This document shows positions 20,270 to 30,510 of a DNA stretch of 64,000 nucleotides, in pieces. Location of the stretch: NCBI GenBank assembly GCA_002917775.1, contig KZ627153.1, positions 296,005 to 360,004 on the forward strand. The letters are read 5' to 3'. A program made the translations under genes and the position numbers. Source of the stretch: Glaciozyma antarctica PI12 (taxonomy: Eukaryota; Basidiomycota; Microbotryomycetes; Kriegeriales; Camptobasidiaceae). Below the pieces are notes generated by a model. That model made no database searches. It was given only the letters and a program-made list of their open reading frames with translations, and was not told where the DNA came from. Numbering within the stretch: the stretch's first letter is position 1; each line of letters opens with the position of its first letter.

Positions 20270-21413
20270 GCACCTCCACTGCTCGCCTCGCTCCCTTTCA
20301 GGTCTTGCCAGCTTTGCGAAAGGCGCTGGGACTACCAGGAGAACTCGATCCCAGCGTGTTCGCACCGCCATCCTCGCTGTGGCGCTCCTGGGAAACCGCA
20401 TGGCCTGACTCTGCTTCTTCTCCTCTCCGCTCGTTTTGGGGAAGGGGAACCCTTCGCGAGGAGCTCAGACGGGGACGTTCATGCTGGCGCTAAAGAACAT
20501 CAAGGCGAGGGCTGGAGAGGTGAGGGGGACGACCGTTGGGCGCGTGCTCGGGACTGACGGGCTTCTCAACAGGTTGTTCAGTCTATGCGCGCTATCACCG
20601 AGTCCGACCTCCTCAAGCTCTACAGCTACCTCATCCTACGCGAGGGCAACAACAGCGGCGAGGATCCCAAGCTCGGCATCTTGCAGTACACGATCTTCCT
20701 CCTCGGCTTTCTTTGTTGTTGGAGGATGGACGAGGCTCTCTCGCTCACGGCACGCAAGCTTGCCCTCCCGTTCGTTCGCAGCACGAACTAACGTCCCTTA
20801 TTCTCGCAGGTCAGCAGTATCGAGTTCATCAACAAACAGCTGGTATGCTGGGTGGCCAAGCTCCTCAAGCGCAAGGCGCAGAAGTACGGCAACGTCCACC
20901 CCTTCCATCTCCACCGCAACGATCTCGTCTTTCCCCTCTGCCCCATGCGCGCCCTCATCCGCTACATATCCGTCCTCCACGCCCCGAACGCCCCACCTCC
21001 TTGGGAGTCGCTCGCCTCGCCGTTCTTTTTCCATCGCACCAAGACCGGCGGAGCGGTTCCCGACAAGCCCATCGAATCAGCAACGGTCAACGATCGAATC
21101 AGCAACGGTCAACGACTGGCTTCGGATGGCGTTGAAGGAGCTGGACGTGCGGGATTGGCACCTGTACGGGTCGCATTCGTTTCGGAGGGGAGGGACGCAG
21201 GATTGGTGTGTGGTGCATCACTGGCCGATCGCAGAGCTGCTGGCGTGGGGTGGGTGGAGCATGGCGGAGGCAGGTACGGTCGTCAAGTACTTGTACAGCC
21301 CTAACGACGGGATGAAGACGACGTTCTCGTTCACCGACCCGCTACGCAACCTCCTGCGAGTGGACACGATCGCGAGGACTATGAGGGCTGATAGGGGGCA
21401 CGCGATCTTGTAG
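20270..21413 (+). pseudogene. Crypton-like tyrosine recombinase, disrupted
   Basis: Site-specific tyrosine recombinase of the kind carried by Crypton DNA transposons or found as solitary fungal integrase-like genes. Seen on the plus strand: a core-binding part (TFMLALKNIKARAGE, then after a GTGAGG...CAACAG intron VVQSMRAITESDLLKLYSYL), the first catalytic Arg region (LGFLCCWRMDEALSLTA, about 20710-20760), an exon with WVAKLLKRKAQKYG and a Leu/Pro-rich stretch, then HSFRRGGTQDW (H-x-x-R), LLAWGGW and VVKYLY with the likely catalytic Tyr. It ends at the stop at 21411-21413. A 22-bp tandem duplication at 21071-21114 shifts the frame between the Arg and HxxR motifs. The N-terminal exon is uncertain. 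No terminal repeats were found; Cryptons usually lack them. Confidence 0.7.
21071..21114 (+). repeat. 22-bp tandem duplication inside the recombinase
   Basis: Two perfect head-to-tail copies, 21071-21092 and 21093-21114. Because 22 is not a multiple of three, the reading frame changes after PDKPIESATVND: the upstream frame continues into unrelated sequence, while the frame opened by the second copy carries the HxxR and Tyr motifs. Confidence 0.9.
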
Positions 21414-21828
21414 ACCTCTTTGTAACGAGCAGCTGTGTTTCCCAACCATGAACACGAGTCACGAGTGAGAACGAGCCGCTGAGAACGGAGACGCTGGAGG
21501 AGAGAAAGCGAAAGTGGCCGTGTGGCCGCTAGAAGCTTCGAAAGGGCGAACCACGGGCGGGGCTCGCTCCCTGCGATTCTACCTTGGTATTCCGGCACTC
21601 TCGAGATTACCTCCCGAGGTGAGGCGGCGGGGAGAAGGACGTGAAGAGCGCCCTCAGCCAAAATTCCAGAAACGAAAGTCGACTTCAACTTTGGCCCAGA
21701 GTAGCACCCGCGGCTACTATGTTGGTCGGGCGCGGAACGGTGGTTTCTGGGGAAGAAGGGCGTTCCAAGTGCGCGCGTCATCTTGCGGCGCTGGCTCTCC
21801 TCTCGACCGCTGCACGAGGACCTCCGCC

Positions 21829-24240
21829 ATGGAATCTGAGCGAGAGCCTCTCTTGAGGAATACTCAAGAACCGCCCACGCTTACCATCCCCAACCTCGCT
21901 CACTCCCTCGCAGCCCTTCGCGCCGGCAAGCTTCCCTCATCCTCTCAGCTCTCCACTTTCCTCCGCGCCTTCCTCCGCTCTCCACTTTTCCAAATCGAAG
22001 GCACCATCTTCAGCACAACCTACGGCAGCGGGAGGATCGGCACGGGAGCTCTGACGAAAGAGGGGGAGAGCGTTCGAGCGGCGTTGGCGTTGCTGGTGGA
22101 GGCTTTGTTGAGGGTTGCGATGGAGAGGAACGCAGAGGATCAGCTGCAGGAGTTCGTTTATGCGTGTAGGAAGGCGGAGCTGGAGCTTGGTGAGTCTGGG
22201 TTGGGTCTGCAGAGGGGTCACGCTGACGGCTCTCTCTGGCAGCACTCCCTTCGACCTCGAAGCTACCTGACGACGCAGGACAGAAGGCTCAAGCATCGCT
22301 GCAGAACATCTTCGTACTATTTTCCACCTCACCCGAGCTGCGGTCCCTGTTCGTCGACTCGGTTCTCCTCCTTCGGGACGTCTTTGATGCTGCCGTCGAA
22401 GGAATGGGAGACGCGGGGGAGCTGGCAAAGGCGGTGGCAGATTACGTTGTTGACTCGGTGGCTGAGGATAAGCTCGAGGACTCGGCGAGCAAGGGGAAGG
22501 AGACTAGCACAGCACCTCTCTCGGCGACCAAGTCGACTGAGGACCTTTGCGACGAGTTCGTCGACCGCTTCAAATCCGTGCGTCCCTTCCTTCACCCTCG
22601 GAACCAATCTAACAAGCCTCCACAGATTCTCATTCAAATTCAGTCCTCCCCCTCGTACCAATCCTCGATCCTCTCCTTCCTCATCGCTCTCCTTAAAATC
22701 CGCCACCTCATCCCTCCTCCCCTCGCTCTCCCTAAAATCCGCCACCTCATCCCCTCTCGCACCCCTCATCCCCCTCCTAGAGCCCTACACCGGCGGCCCG
22801 CATTCCCTCGCACCCCTCCTCTCCCTCCTCTCAACCCTCCTCACCCACCTCCATTCTGAAGACCGCCTCTCCCCCCTCCTCGCCCACCTCAACACTTTAC
22901 TCGAATCCTCCCTCCTCAAACCCTCTTTCCTCACCTCCTCCGCCGCACATCGCCAACTCGACCAGATCTACCTCGCCGCCCAAGAGATCGGTCGGACGAA
23001 CCCTTCCTTCCGGAACGACTTGCTCGCGACGCTAGAGGAGGTACAGCGGTTATTTGGCGTCGTGAGGGAGGATAGGGTATTAAATGCTGTGGTGGAGGGT
23101 TTGGAGAAAGTTGGGGGAGCGGTGGAAGGGTGGATCGCGCAGGCGGGGAAGGAGCTGAGCGGGGTGGATGGGAATGGCGTTATAGGAGATCTCGTGGAGT
23201 GGGTGCTCCCGAGGTTAGGTAACATGCTGCGCGAGGTGCCTCTACCTCGGTAAGTGCTCTTGTGAACGATTTCGAGCGCTCACTAATGACGAGATCGCAG
23301 GATCGAATTCTCCTCGGACGACCTCGACCTCGCTATCGACGCTCCTCCCTTCCTCGCCACCTCCTTCACCCCCGACACCATTCACCTCTCCGCCCACTCC
23401 TCCTACACTCTCCACCCCTCCTCTCCCGCCCCAAACGCATTCGAATCCACCTCCTCCATCCTCATCCAAGGCCTTCGCATGTCGACGTGCGGTATCGGGT
23501 ACTGGATGCACTACAAAGGCGCCTGTATTGGACTTATGGAAGCTGGTTTACTCGACCTCCATTTCGGCGGTGCGGACGAAGGAGGGATCGAGCTCAAGCT
23601 GGACTTCGAAACGACCAACGAACGTTCCCTATTCGCCCTCACCTCCTCCTCCGTCTCTATCACCTCCTTCGACGTCCGGCCACACGAGACCTCGCATCAT
23701 CTTTTGATGTGGGTGCTCAAACCGCTCTTGAGGAGGGTCATGAGGACGCAGGTGGAGAGGGCGCTGAGGGAGCAGGTGGAGAGTTTGTTGAGGAAGGTCG
23801 GGAGGACGGGGTGGGAGATCAGGGAGAGAGCGAGAGGGCGGAGAGGGTGGGTAGGATGGGTAGGGGCGGCGTGGGAGGTTCTGCTGGGGGGGAGTGCGGA
23901 AGAGGAGGAGGAGGAGGAGAGCGAGGAGGAAGACGGGTTGGAGTACCGGATCTCGGGAAAAGGCGTCGCGCTCGATCTAGAGGCGGGGGTTGTAGGCCTT
24001 GGCGCAGAGGGCGTTGTATTCTCAGAAGGAGAGGCCGAGACGCCCGTTCCTCGTCCTACGGTCGTCGAGATCGTGCGCGGGGAAGCTGGGGAGGCGGTTC
24101 GGGCGGGGAAGGAGGCGGCGGTGACGGTCGTTGGAGGGATGGAGAGGATTGGGGAGGCGGTGGAGGGGTTTGAGGAGGTGGTGGAGGAGGAGGAGAGGGA
24201 GAGTGGGTGGAAGAGTGAGGCGTTTGATTGGGAGGAGTGA
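21829..24240 (+). CDS. HAM1-like (DUF5923/DUF4449) protein
   Basis: Large fungal protein of the HAM1-like type with separate N- and C-terminal domains; biochemical role not established. Start ATG at 21829 (MESEREPLLRN). The first exon has the HAM1-like pattern (LAHSLAALRAGKLPSSSQL, LRSPLF). Introns lie at about 22192-22243, 22579-22626 and 23252-23300. The C-terminal domain shows SSILIQGLRMSTCGIGYWMHYK, LDLHFGG and LMWVLKPLLRRVMR, then an acidic insertion (EEEEEEESEEED), a long amphipathic region, and the end SGWKSEAFDWEE. Around 22685-22775 the expected frame changes at a 39-bp direct repeat (see findings). This family is not the yeast HAM1 nucleotide pyrophosphatase. It ends convergent with grg1 copy 2. 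Confidence 0.75.
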
Positions 24241-24783
24241 GGGTTGCGGCGGGTGACGGCGGGTGGACAGGTAGCGAGGTGAGCAGGCTCCTAGTGCTTA
24301 TTTGTGCGGGTCAAAGCTAATCTCTAATGCAGTTCGAGCTGGGGTTTGCGACGAAGGAATGAAGTGTTGTTCGTGATAGATCAGAAATTTGACGATGAAA
24401 GTAAACACACTTCTTCGCGATCTCGCCAGGTGCTCTAGGTACGCTCGCTTGTCTTCCACCTTTGCCTGCTTACGCTCTCCCAAGCCCGTTCTCTGCTCTA
24501 AGCTGCGCTGGCACTAGCCGACGTTGAGGAGTCTTCGACGCCGGAAGCTCATCGCAGACCAGCAAGAGCCGCGCACGCGACGCTCTCGCTCCTCAAGCCT
24601 TTCATTCAAGACGATAGGCACACAGGAAAGCGTCGATATATGAAGCGAGCACCGCGAGTGGCTCCCGCAAGCTCGGCTCGCAATCGTGACTCAAACCTCT
24701 CTCCGCGGGCAACAGCGACAACGATGGCGCACAGAGAACAGAACGTATTGCAAGCGACAAGAATGTTCAGAGGGGTGATAAGC
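24241..24783. other. Intergenic between convergent genes; no gene recognised
   Basis: 3' flanks of the HAM1-like gene and of grg1 copy 2. From about 24705 the sequence matches the 3' flank of grg1 copy 3 (35390-35485, inverted), including TCCGCGGAGAGA, so the duplication extends about 80 bp past the stop codon. Confidence 0.6.
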
Positions 24784-25209
24784 CTAGTGCTTGGCCATCT
24801 CCTTGTGGGCGTCCGCCTTGGTCGAGCTGCGCCACTCCAATCAGCTACCTCCCCCCTTCGCACCGGAAACGACTCACTGGCCAGACTCCTCGACCTTGTT
24901 TCCAGCGGCGCTAAAGCCAGCGGCAGCGCGGTCGGTAAGCGGGGCGTTGGAGTCCTTCGCCGTCGACTGCGAGGAGCAAGGTAGCGTCAGCCGAGGTCGC
25001 ACGAGGCCGTTTGGATGGGGGGTGCTCACCTTGTCAGCCTCCTTCTGCATGCCAGATGACATCTCCTTGGCCGTCTCGGTAACGTAGGAAGCGGCTTGCG
25101 AGACCTTGTCGGTGATTCCGCCCGTGGTGGAGGTCGAGGTGGTTTGTGACCTGTGAGAGAGCGAGGAATCAGCGGGAGCTCTGAGGGCTGCACGGCAGCC
25201 AGCTCACAT
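24784..25209 (-). CDS. grg1: Glucose-repressible protein Grg1/CCG-1, copy 2
   Basis: The complete copy of the three. The start codon is split: A-T at 25209-25208, then a 57-nt intron (GTGAGC ... TCTCACAG), then G at 25150. The protein starts MSQTTSTSTTGGITDKVSQ, followed by AASYVTETAKEMSSGMQKEA, DKSTAKDSNAPLTDRAAAGF and a last exon with KADAHKEMAKH; stop TAG at 24784-24786. This is the classic Grg1/CCG-1 layout (NYV.E ... AKD.N ... RA.AG ... KAD.HK.AAKH) at about 80-90 residues. The Neurospora homologue is clock- and glucose-controlled. Four exons, of which the first carries only two coding bases. The 5' flank is shared with copy 3. Confidence 0.85.
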
Positions 25210-25537
25210 GGTGTATGAGGTGGCTTGTGTAGGTTGGTGGGGGATTCAAAGGGGGCTTTGACGACGAGCGTGTGGTAGGAGGACAAGCGAGAGATGGCGA
25301 ATTCGCTTGGAAGTTGGGCGGGTGTCACTGCCTCGCTTCGGATCTTCCTGCTGAAAAGAGGGAATATCGTTTATCCTTGAGCCACGTGTTATGTTTTCTT
25401 ATGAGCTTCGGACATGAGCTGGGAGATGGAAGGTGGAAGGGAGGAGTAAAGAATCAAGAGATCGCACGAAAGTCCGGAGTCCGGCGGAGGGGGGAAGGGA
25501 ATGGGGCAACAGCGGCGTGAGAGAGACAGAAGGGAGA

Positions 25538-25685
25538 GATTTGCCAGCTGTCTCGAAAGGCATTGGCAGGGCAAGGATGGAATACAGATCATTGCGAAGC
25601 GTCGTTGCAGAGCGAGAACAAGCTTCAAACTACTCCCCCTCGCGAACCTCTCAAGCACAAACTCAGTCCCCTCCCAAACAGCGTG
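25538..25685 (-). repeat. Duplicated non-coding core, arm 1 (inverted partner at 34482-34629)
   Basis: This 148-bp block is the reverse complement of 34482-34629 with only two mismatches. A further block of about 64 bp at 25442-25510 also matches 34668-34732. It lies between the F-box gene's 3' end and grg1. It is better conserved than the neighbouring F-box exon and the later grg1 exons. An open frame runs through it on the minus strand (LERFARGS...LKLVLALQRRF), so a coding role cannot be fully excluded. Confidence 0.85.
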
Positions 25686-25920
25686 CTGTCGTCTCAAAAA
25701 AGTAGTATCTCATCGCCAGGCAAGGAGTGAGAGAAGACGCACCTTTAGCTCGTCCTCAAGTCGACGAGCCAGGCGTCGCAACGATGGCATGGTCGCTCGT
25801 CGAGAGCGACGCCCTCTGCAGCCCCGCCTCATACGCACTCAACGCTTTCTGCACCTTCCCCAGCGTCCCACTCCTCTCGACCGGATCGTCAAGCTCCCAA
25901 AGCGGTCGCACCTTCTCCAT

Positions 25921-27499
25921 CTAGAGGAAGTCGCCGTTCGAAATGGGCGAGGTACTCTGAGCGAGGTTGCGCGCCGTCGGGAGGAGGAGGAGGAGAGACT
26001 TTTGGCGGGCGATTTGGCGCGCGGTGAGCGCGGCAGCGAGGCGGCGAGAGGATCTATGCTGAGCGAGGTGGGCGAGGATGGGGGCGCGGATGTTGTTCCA
26101 GACTGCGTTGTGGGGGTTAGTGATTGACGCGGGGTGGAGAAGGAGAGACGAACTGCGGTCGTTGAGCTCGGCGGGCTGGTTGACTTGTTGCTGAGTGCGC
26201 CAGTCGGGACCGAAGCTGTGGACGGTAAGCACGACGCACGAGCGAGAGGTTATAGAAACGATGTACTCTTGACGATTCCAACCGAGTGCGACCACCTTCT
26301 CCTTGATACTGTGCCAAGGTCAGCTTCGTCTGTGAGCGAAAATGGGAGGACGAGGAACGCACGCTTCCCTCCTCTTAGTCGTCGCGAGCTCCCGAGCAGC
26401 CGAACGTTCCTTGACTCCTGCGTCGGCCCACGCTTCGAGAGCCTTCCCATCCTGCAACAAGCGGTCAGCTCACGAAAACGAGAAGGCGAGAGGGGAGAAC
26501 GCACGGCCATCATGCACGCGACCTGCGCCACCTTCTCGCGGATGAACTGCTCGAGAGGCGTCTCGACGTCGTTTGGGCCGGCAGCCGGAGGCGTCTCTTT
26601 GTTAATATGAAAAATTGTCCTACCGGCGTCCCTGTTCTGTCGGTCACGGCGACGGAGGAGGAGGTCGTGCCGATCTTCGAGATCCTTGAGCGTCGCGGAA
26701 ACGAGCTCGAGGGCGGGGGAGTAGCAGCGCGCTGCGCAGATTATCGATGAGGAGGTGCATCAATCAGAGCTAGAGGACGACGTACTAAGGTAGGCGACTT
26801 GGATAGTAGGAACGCAGAGGTGGGCCCATTCCTGCCAGCACCTCTTGGCGTCGGAGAGAGGTCTGCTCGCCTATTTAGCTCCCAAGCTCGCAGTTAGATA
26901 GAAAAAAGACTCACTGCATCTGGCGAGAGCTACAGGTCTTGCACAACCTCACCCTCAGCGCCCAAAATACCCTCCACGTCCTCCCCTTCCCGCACGACTA
27001 CACCTCGTCAGCTCCCTCCCCTCGACCCTGAACACACACTCACATGGCACCTCCTATCCCAAACGAGCCTCGCGTACCCCAACTCACTCATCCCCGCACT
27101 CAGCTCCGGCAATCCTTCCCTCTTCCTCGCTCGGACCCAGATCCCATTCGCACCTGGCGCGAGGAGGAGGGTGCGAAAGAGCCTCGAGGTGCGGGAGAGG
27201 GTGAAGAGAGTCGTAGGGTCGAAGTGGGAGGCGATCTGTGGGGGGTTAGTGGCGGATCGAGGCCGGGGGAGGAGAGACGGACCTCGGAGACGAGGTCGAG
27301 AGGGAGGGATTGGAAGAGCTCGAGCTTCTTGATTCAAGGCTTGCGCGTGCTCGACTTGCGCGCTTTCTTCCTTGGAGGGGAGGCAGATGCTCCGAGGATT
27401 TGTCAGGCGAAGAGGTGAGGGAGGGAGGGAGAGGAACGAACGGGTGGCGTCGGGAACTGGGACTCCGTGGAGTTGAGCTTCGGGCGTCGGTGAGTCCAT
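25921..27499 (-). CDS. F-box protein with C-x2-C zinc-like motif
   Basis: Probable substrate-recognition subunit of an SCF ubiquitin ligase. Start ATG at 27497-27499. After an intron comes the F-box (KLELFQSLPLDLVSEIASHF, then DPTTLFTLSRTSRLFRTLLL, about 27130-27320), then WVRARKREGLPEL and ARLVWDRRCH, followed across an intron by SCGKGRTWRVFWALRVRLCKTC-type spacing (CHSC ... CKTC), a motif common in basidiomycete F-box proteins. Further exons: ETPLEQFIREKVAQVACMMA, DGKALEAWADAGVKERSAAR, and the 3' exon down to TAG at 25921-25923. The inverted copy at 34.2 kb carries the homologous frame past this point, so this gene may have lost about 50 C-terminal codons or may splice around the stop. Confidence 0.68.
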
Positions 27500-27816
27500 C
27501 GAGTCGGAGAAGGAGTCGAGCTCCACCCTGTATTGATGCTTGCGGTTCAAGGTGGAAAGAGAGAAGAGGAAGGGTCGATCAACAAGAACTTCGCGACGCG
27601 TCTGCTTTCGAGTCGCGTTGCCTCCTCGTTAAGCGCGTCAAGCTTGAGCAAGAGCTAAGCAGAGGCGCAGACGAGACACACCCTCTCCGTCTTGCTCCAT
27701 CCTCGTCTAGAAGCAGCTGCGAGGACCGCGTTCAGAACAGCACCCAGCCCAACCCAGCCCCAGTCCCAAGAGCGAATGCGACACATCTTGCAACCACTCT
27801 GCACAAACCACCCTAC

Positions 27817-29057
27817 CTACTTCTCTGCAAGCACCGAACAGTCAGCTTCCTCTCTCCTCAATGAAGCACAGAGACACTCACTCCCAGACTTGCCGCCCAA
27901 CCTCATCCACGCCGGCGTGACCTTCCCTGCGCTCCCTCCGAAGCCCAGCTTCTGCGACTTGCTCTTCGGTTCCGCCACCGGTTCAGTCGTAGCGGTTGGA
28001 TCAAAAGGCGGAGGGAGGGGGAGGGAGGAGATAGCGGAGAGGAGGGCGGGGATGAGAGGGGGTGGAGTGGATTCTGCGTCGTGGATAGATGTCAGTGAGC
28101 TGTCGAGGAGGAGACGCGAAGTATGATGAGCGCAGGGGGAGGGAGAACGAACCGTTTAGCTTGTCCTCGTCGAACTTGATGTAGAAGACAGATGAAGGGG
28201 TCAATTGAAGGTCGATGAGCGACTTGCCCTTCATCGCCGGGTCGGTCATCTTGTACTCCTTCTTCGGCGGCGTTTGGTCTGTCGCGAGAATTTCTTCAGA
28301 TCACGCGCTCCTTTCAAAAGGGAAGAGAGGACGCACAAAGGACGAACGGCTTGCTCCTGTGCTCCTCGGCCACCGAGCACCTGACGAACTCATAGATGGC
28401 GCCGAGCGTATTTCCCGACGGAAACACTCCCTCCAGTTGACTCCTATCCGAGAAACGAATCCTAATCCTCGTCTGCGCGCCCATCAGCTCCCCATCCACT
28501 CTCAAAGACCACGCAACGCACCTGAGGCCACCTCCCCGCCTTCTCCCCCTTCTTCTTATTCTCCTCCCTCTCCCTCAACGCCCTCGTCAACAACGGCGCG
28601 TCAACCAGCTGCTCCCTCTTCCGCACCTGCCCCGCGAACGCCGTCTGCAGCTCCGATGCCGTGGGAGCAAAGTACGACTCGGGGAGGTCGAGGATCGAAG
28701 GACGGGCGGACGAGTCGACGGGGGAAAAGTACCTGGCGTGGAAGTCGCGCGTCTTTGTGCCGCAGGGGGAGGTGGAGGTGATGGTGACGATTTGGGGGTC
28801 GGCGGCGGGGGGAGATGGTGCGGCGGAAGTGGAGGCGACGGGAGCGGCGAGCGTTTCCTGTGAGGTGGCCGGTGAAGCGGTTAGCTTTGCTTGTCAGCGA
28901 GCGGCGAAGGACGTACCTGGACTTCAGGAGCAGGCGCGGCAAGGAGGGGTGAGCGCTGCTCCTCCTCGTCGGACGACTCCATGCGAGCGTCTCCTGGCAG
29001 AGAGCTGCTAAAGACGATGGGAGATTCGGATGCTGCTGCTGGGACTCCAGGCTCCAT
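27817..29057 (-). CDS. UBX-domain protein (TUG/ASPSCR1/Ubx4-like)
   Basis: Predicted p97/Cdc48 cofactor. Start ATG at 29055-29057 (MEPGVPAAASESPIVFSSS). The middle has RDFHARYFSPVDSSARPSIL and ESYFAPTASELQTAFAGQ, then a charged stretch (ALREREENKKKGEKAG). The UBX fold follows: TRIRIRFSDRSQLEGVFPSG, GAIYEFVRCSVAEEH, then SKPFVLYQTPPKKEY (taking the place of the FPR loop) and SLIDLQLTPSSVFYIKFDED. The tail contains KLGFGGSEGKVTPAWMRLGG; a GTGAGT intron precedes the final KK and TAG at 27817-27819. Mammalian TUG and yeast Ubx4 have an N-terminal ubiquitin-like domain; none is seen here, so an upstream exon may be missing. Confidence 0.72.
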
Positions 29058-29310
29058 AGCTGGTGAGGTGCGAGTGGGACGTGGACAAGAGCAGAGAGAC
29101 GCGCAAGCTGCTCCTGGGCTGGCTGCCCAAGTCCTCGCAGCTACGCCTCTTGTCTTCCTACCACTCTCGCCCCGTTCTGAATCGCTCTATCCTCCGCCTT
29201 ACCGACCTAGAAGAACTATCCGAACTCGCATCCCGTTCCCTCTAGCCCAACTCGAGCCACCACCTCCCCATCCTCTCTCGATCTCCCCGCACTCTCCGCC
29301 TCCTTCTCCC

Positions 29311-30444
29311 ATGGCTCGCCCTCTCACTCTCCTCATAACAGGCGGCAACACAGGCCTCGGCCTCTCAGCTCTCCACTCCCTCCTCTCTTCTCCAGTCCCT
29401 CACTACCGCATCATAATCGGGTCTCGCTCCCCCACCTCCGCTACCACCGCCTGCGCCTCCCTCCGCGCTCTGCACCCCGAAGCGCCTCACGACGTTACTT
29501 GGTTGCCGCTGGATCTAAATGAACGAGGGAGCGTGGAGGAGTTTGTGCGAGGGGTCGAGGAGGTGGTGCGAGGGGATGGGGTGGATTGCGTAGTGCTTAA
29601 TGCGGCGGTGTTCAAGCCTGCTCTGGTGCTGCAGGAGAGCGGGTGGTGTGAGGAGGTTGTCGTTAATCATTTCGGTGAGTTCCTTCCGCTGGAGAAGAGG
29701 AGCTGGAGCTGATGAAGAGCAGCGCAATATCGACTATTGCACCTCCTCTCCCCCCTGCTCTCCGCCGCTCCTGCCCACCCTCGAGTCGTCTTCGTCTCCT
29801 CCACCAAGATCTCCTCCATCAACTCCCTCCGTGCGTCCCTCTCCACCCGCGCCTCCACTCCTACTCATCCTTCGCAGCCTCCCTCCGCCCTCTTCTCCGC
29901 GGCGAAGAACCCCTCCCAGAGAACGCCGCCATGGCGCGTTATTCCGCCTCCAAATTCGTTCAAATGGTTGCTGCGTACGCGTGGAAGAAATCGCTTCGAG
30001 GAAGGGCAGAAGTCCTCGCCGTGTCCCCCGGTACGTTCCCTCTCCCCTCTTCAAAGACAGTGCGAATGCTCATCGCATCGACAGGGTTCGTACCGACTTC
30101 TGGGCTGTCCCGCGAGTCGCATTGGCTCTTGCGATTGCTGATGCACTACGTCCTCTCCTGGGCTCCCTTCTGCTCCTCCCTCGAAGCCGGTACGTCCCTC
30201 TCCTCGTTCTCGCTCGATACACCTCCTGATGATCGTCACAGGAGGGAAAGGAATCGCGAACGCTATCACCATGTCGTCCGAGTCGATCGAGGCACTCGTG
30301 AGCGACGATGAGGACGAGGTGCTCTTTCTTAATAATGCTGGGGAAGCGATTGTGGTGGATCCGCGCGTGAAGGAGGGTGGAGCGTCGCTTGTGGAGGAAT
30401 GGACGCCGTCGATCGAAGTGATGGATAGCTGGAATGCATCCTGA
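29311..30444 (+). CDS. Short-chain dehydrogenase/reductase
   Basis: NAD(P)-dependent oxidoreductase of the classical SDR fold; substrate unknown. Start ATG at 29311 (MARPLTLLI) followed at once by the cofactor motif TGGNTGLGLSAL. Also visible: WLPLDLNERGSVEEF, the NAA motif in CVVLNAAVFKPAL (about 29600), VVFVSSTKISSINSL with the catalytic Ser, and the YxxxK pair in MARYSASKFVQMVAAYAWKK (about 29935-29990). Introns at about 29675-29735, 30031-30085 and 30191-30242. The C-terminus is long for an SDR and acidic (SDDEDEVLFLNNAGEAIVVD), resembling light-dependent protochlorophyllide-reductase-like or fungal 3-ketosteroid-reductase-like members. Convergent with the bZIP gene, 66 bp apart. Confidence 0.82.
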
Positions 30445-30510
30445 TTACGTCTCTCCTCTCTCCTCTGCGTCCGACCCAAATCTACCGATACACAACAGTT
30501 ATTATCAACC

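Noticed and set aside
21829-24240. HAM1-like gene as ITP pyrophosphatase
   Set aside because: No nucleotide-pyrophosphatase motif and the protein is far too large; the shared name is historical.
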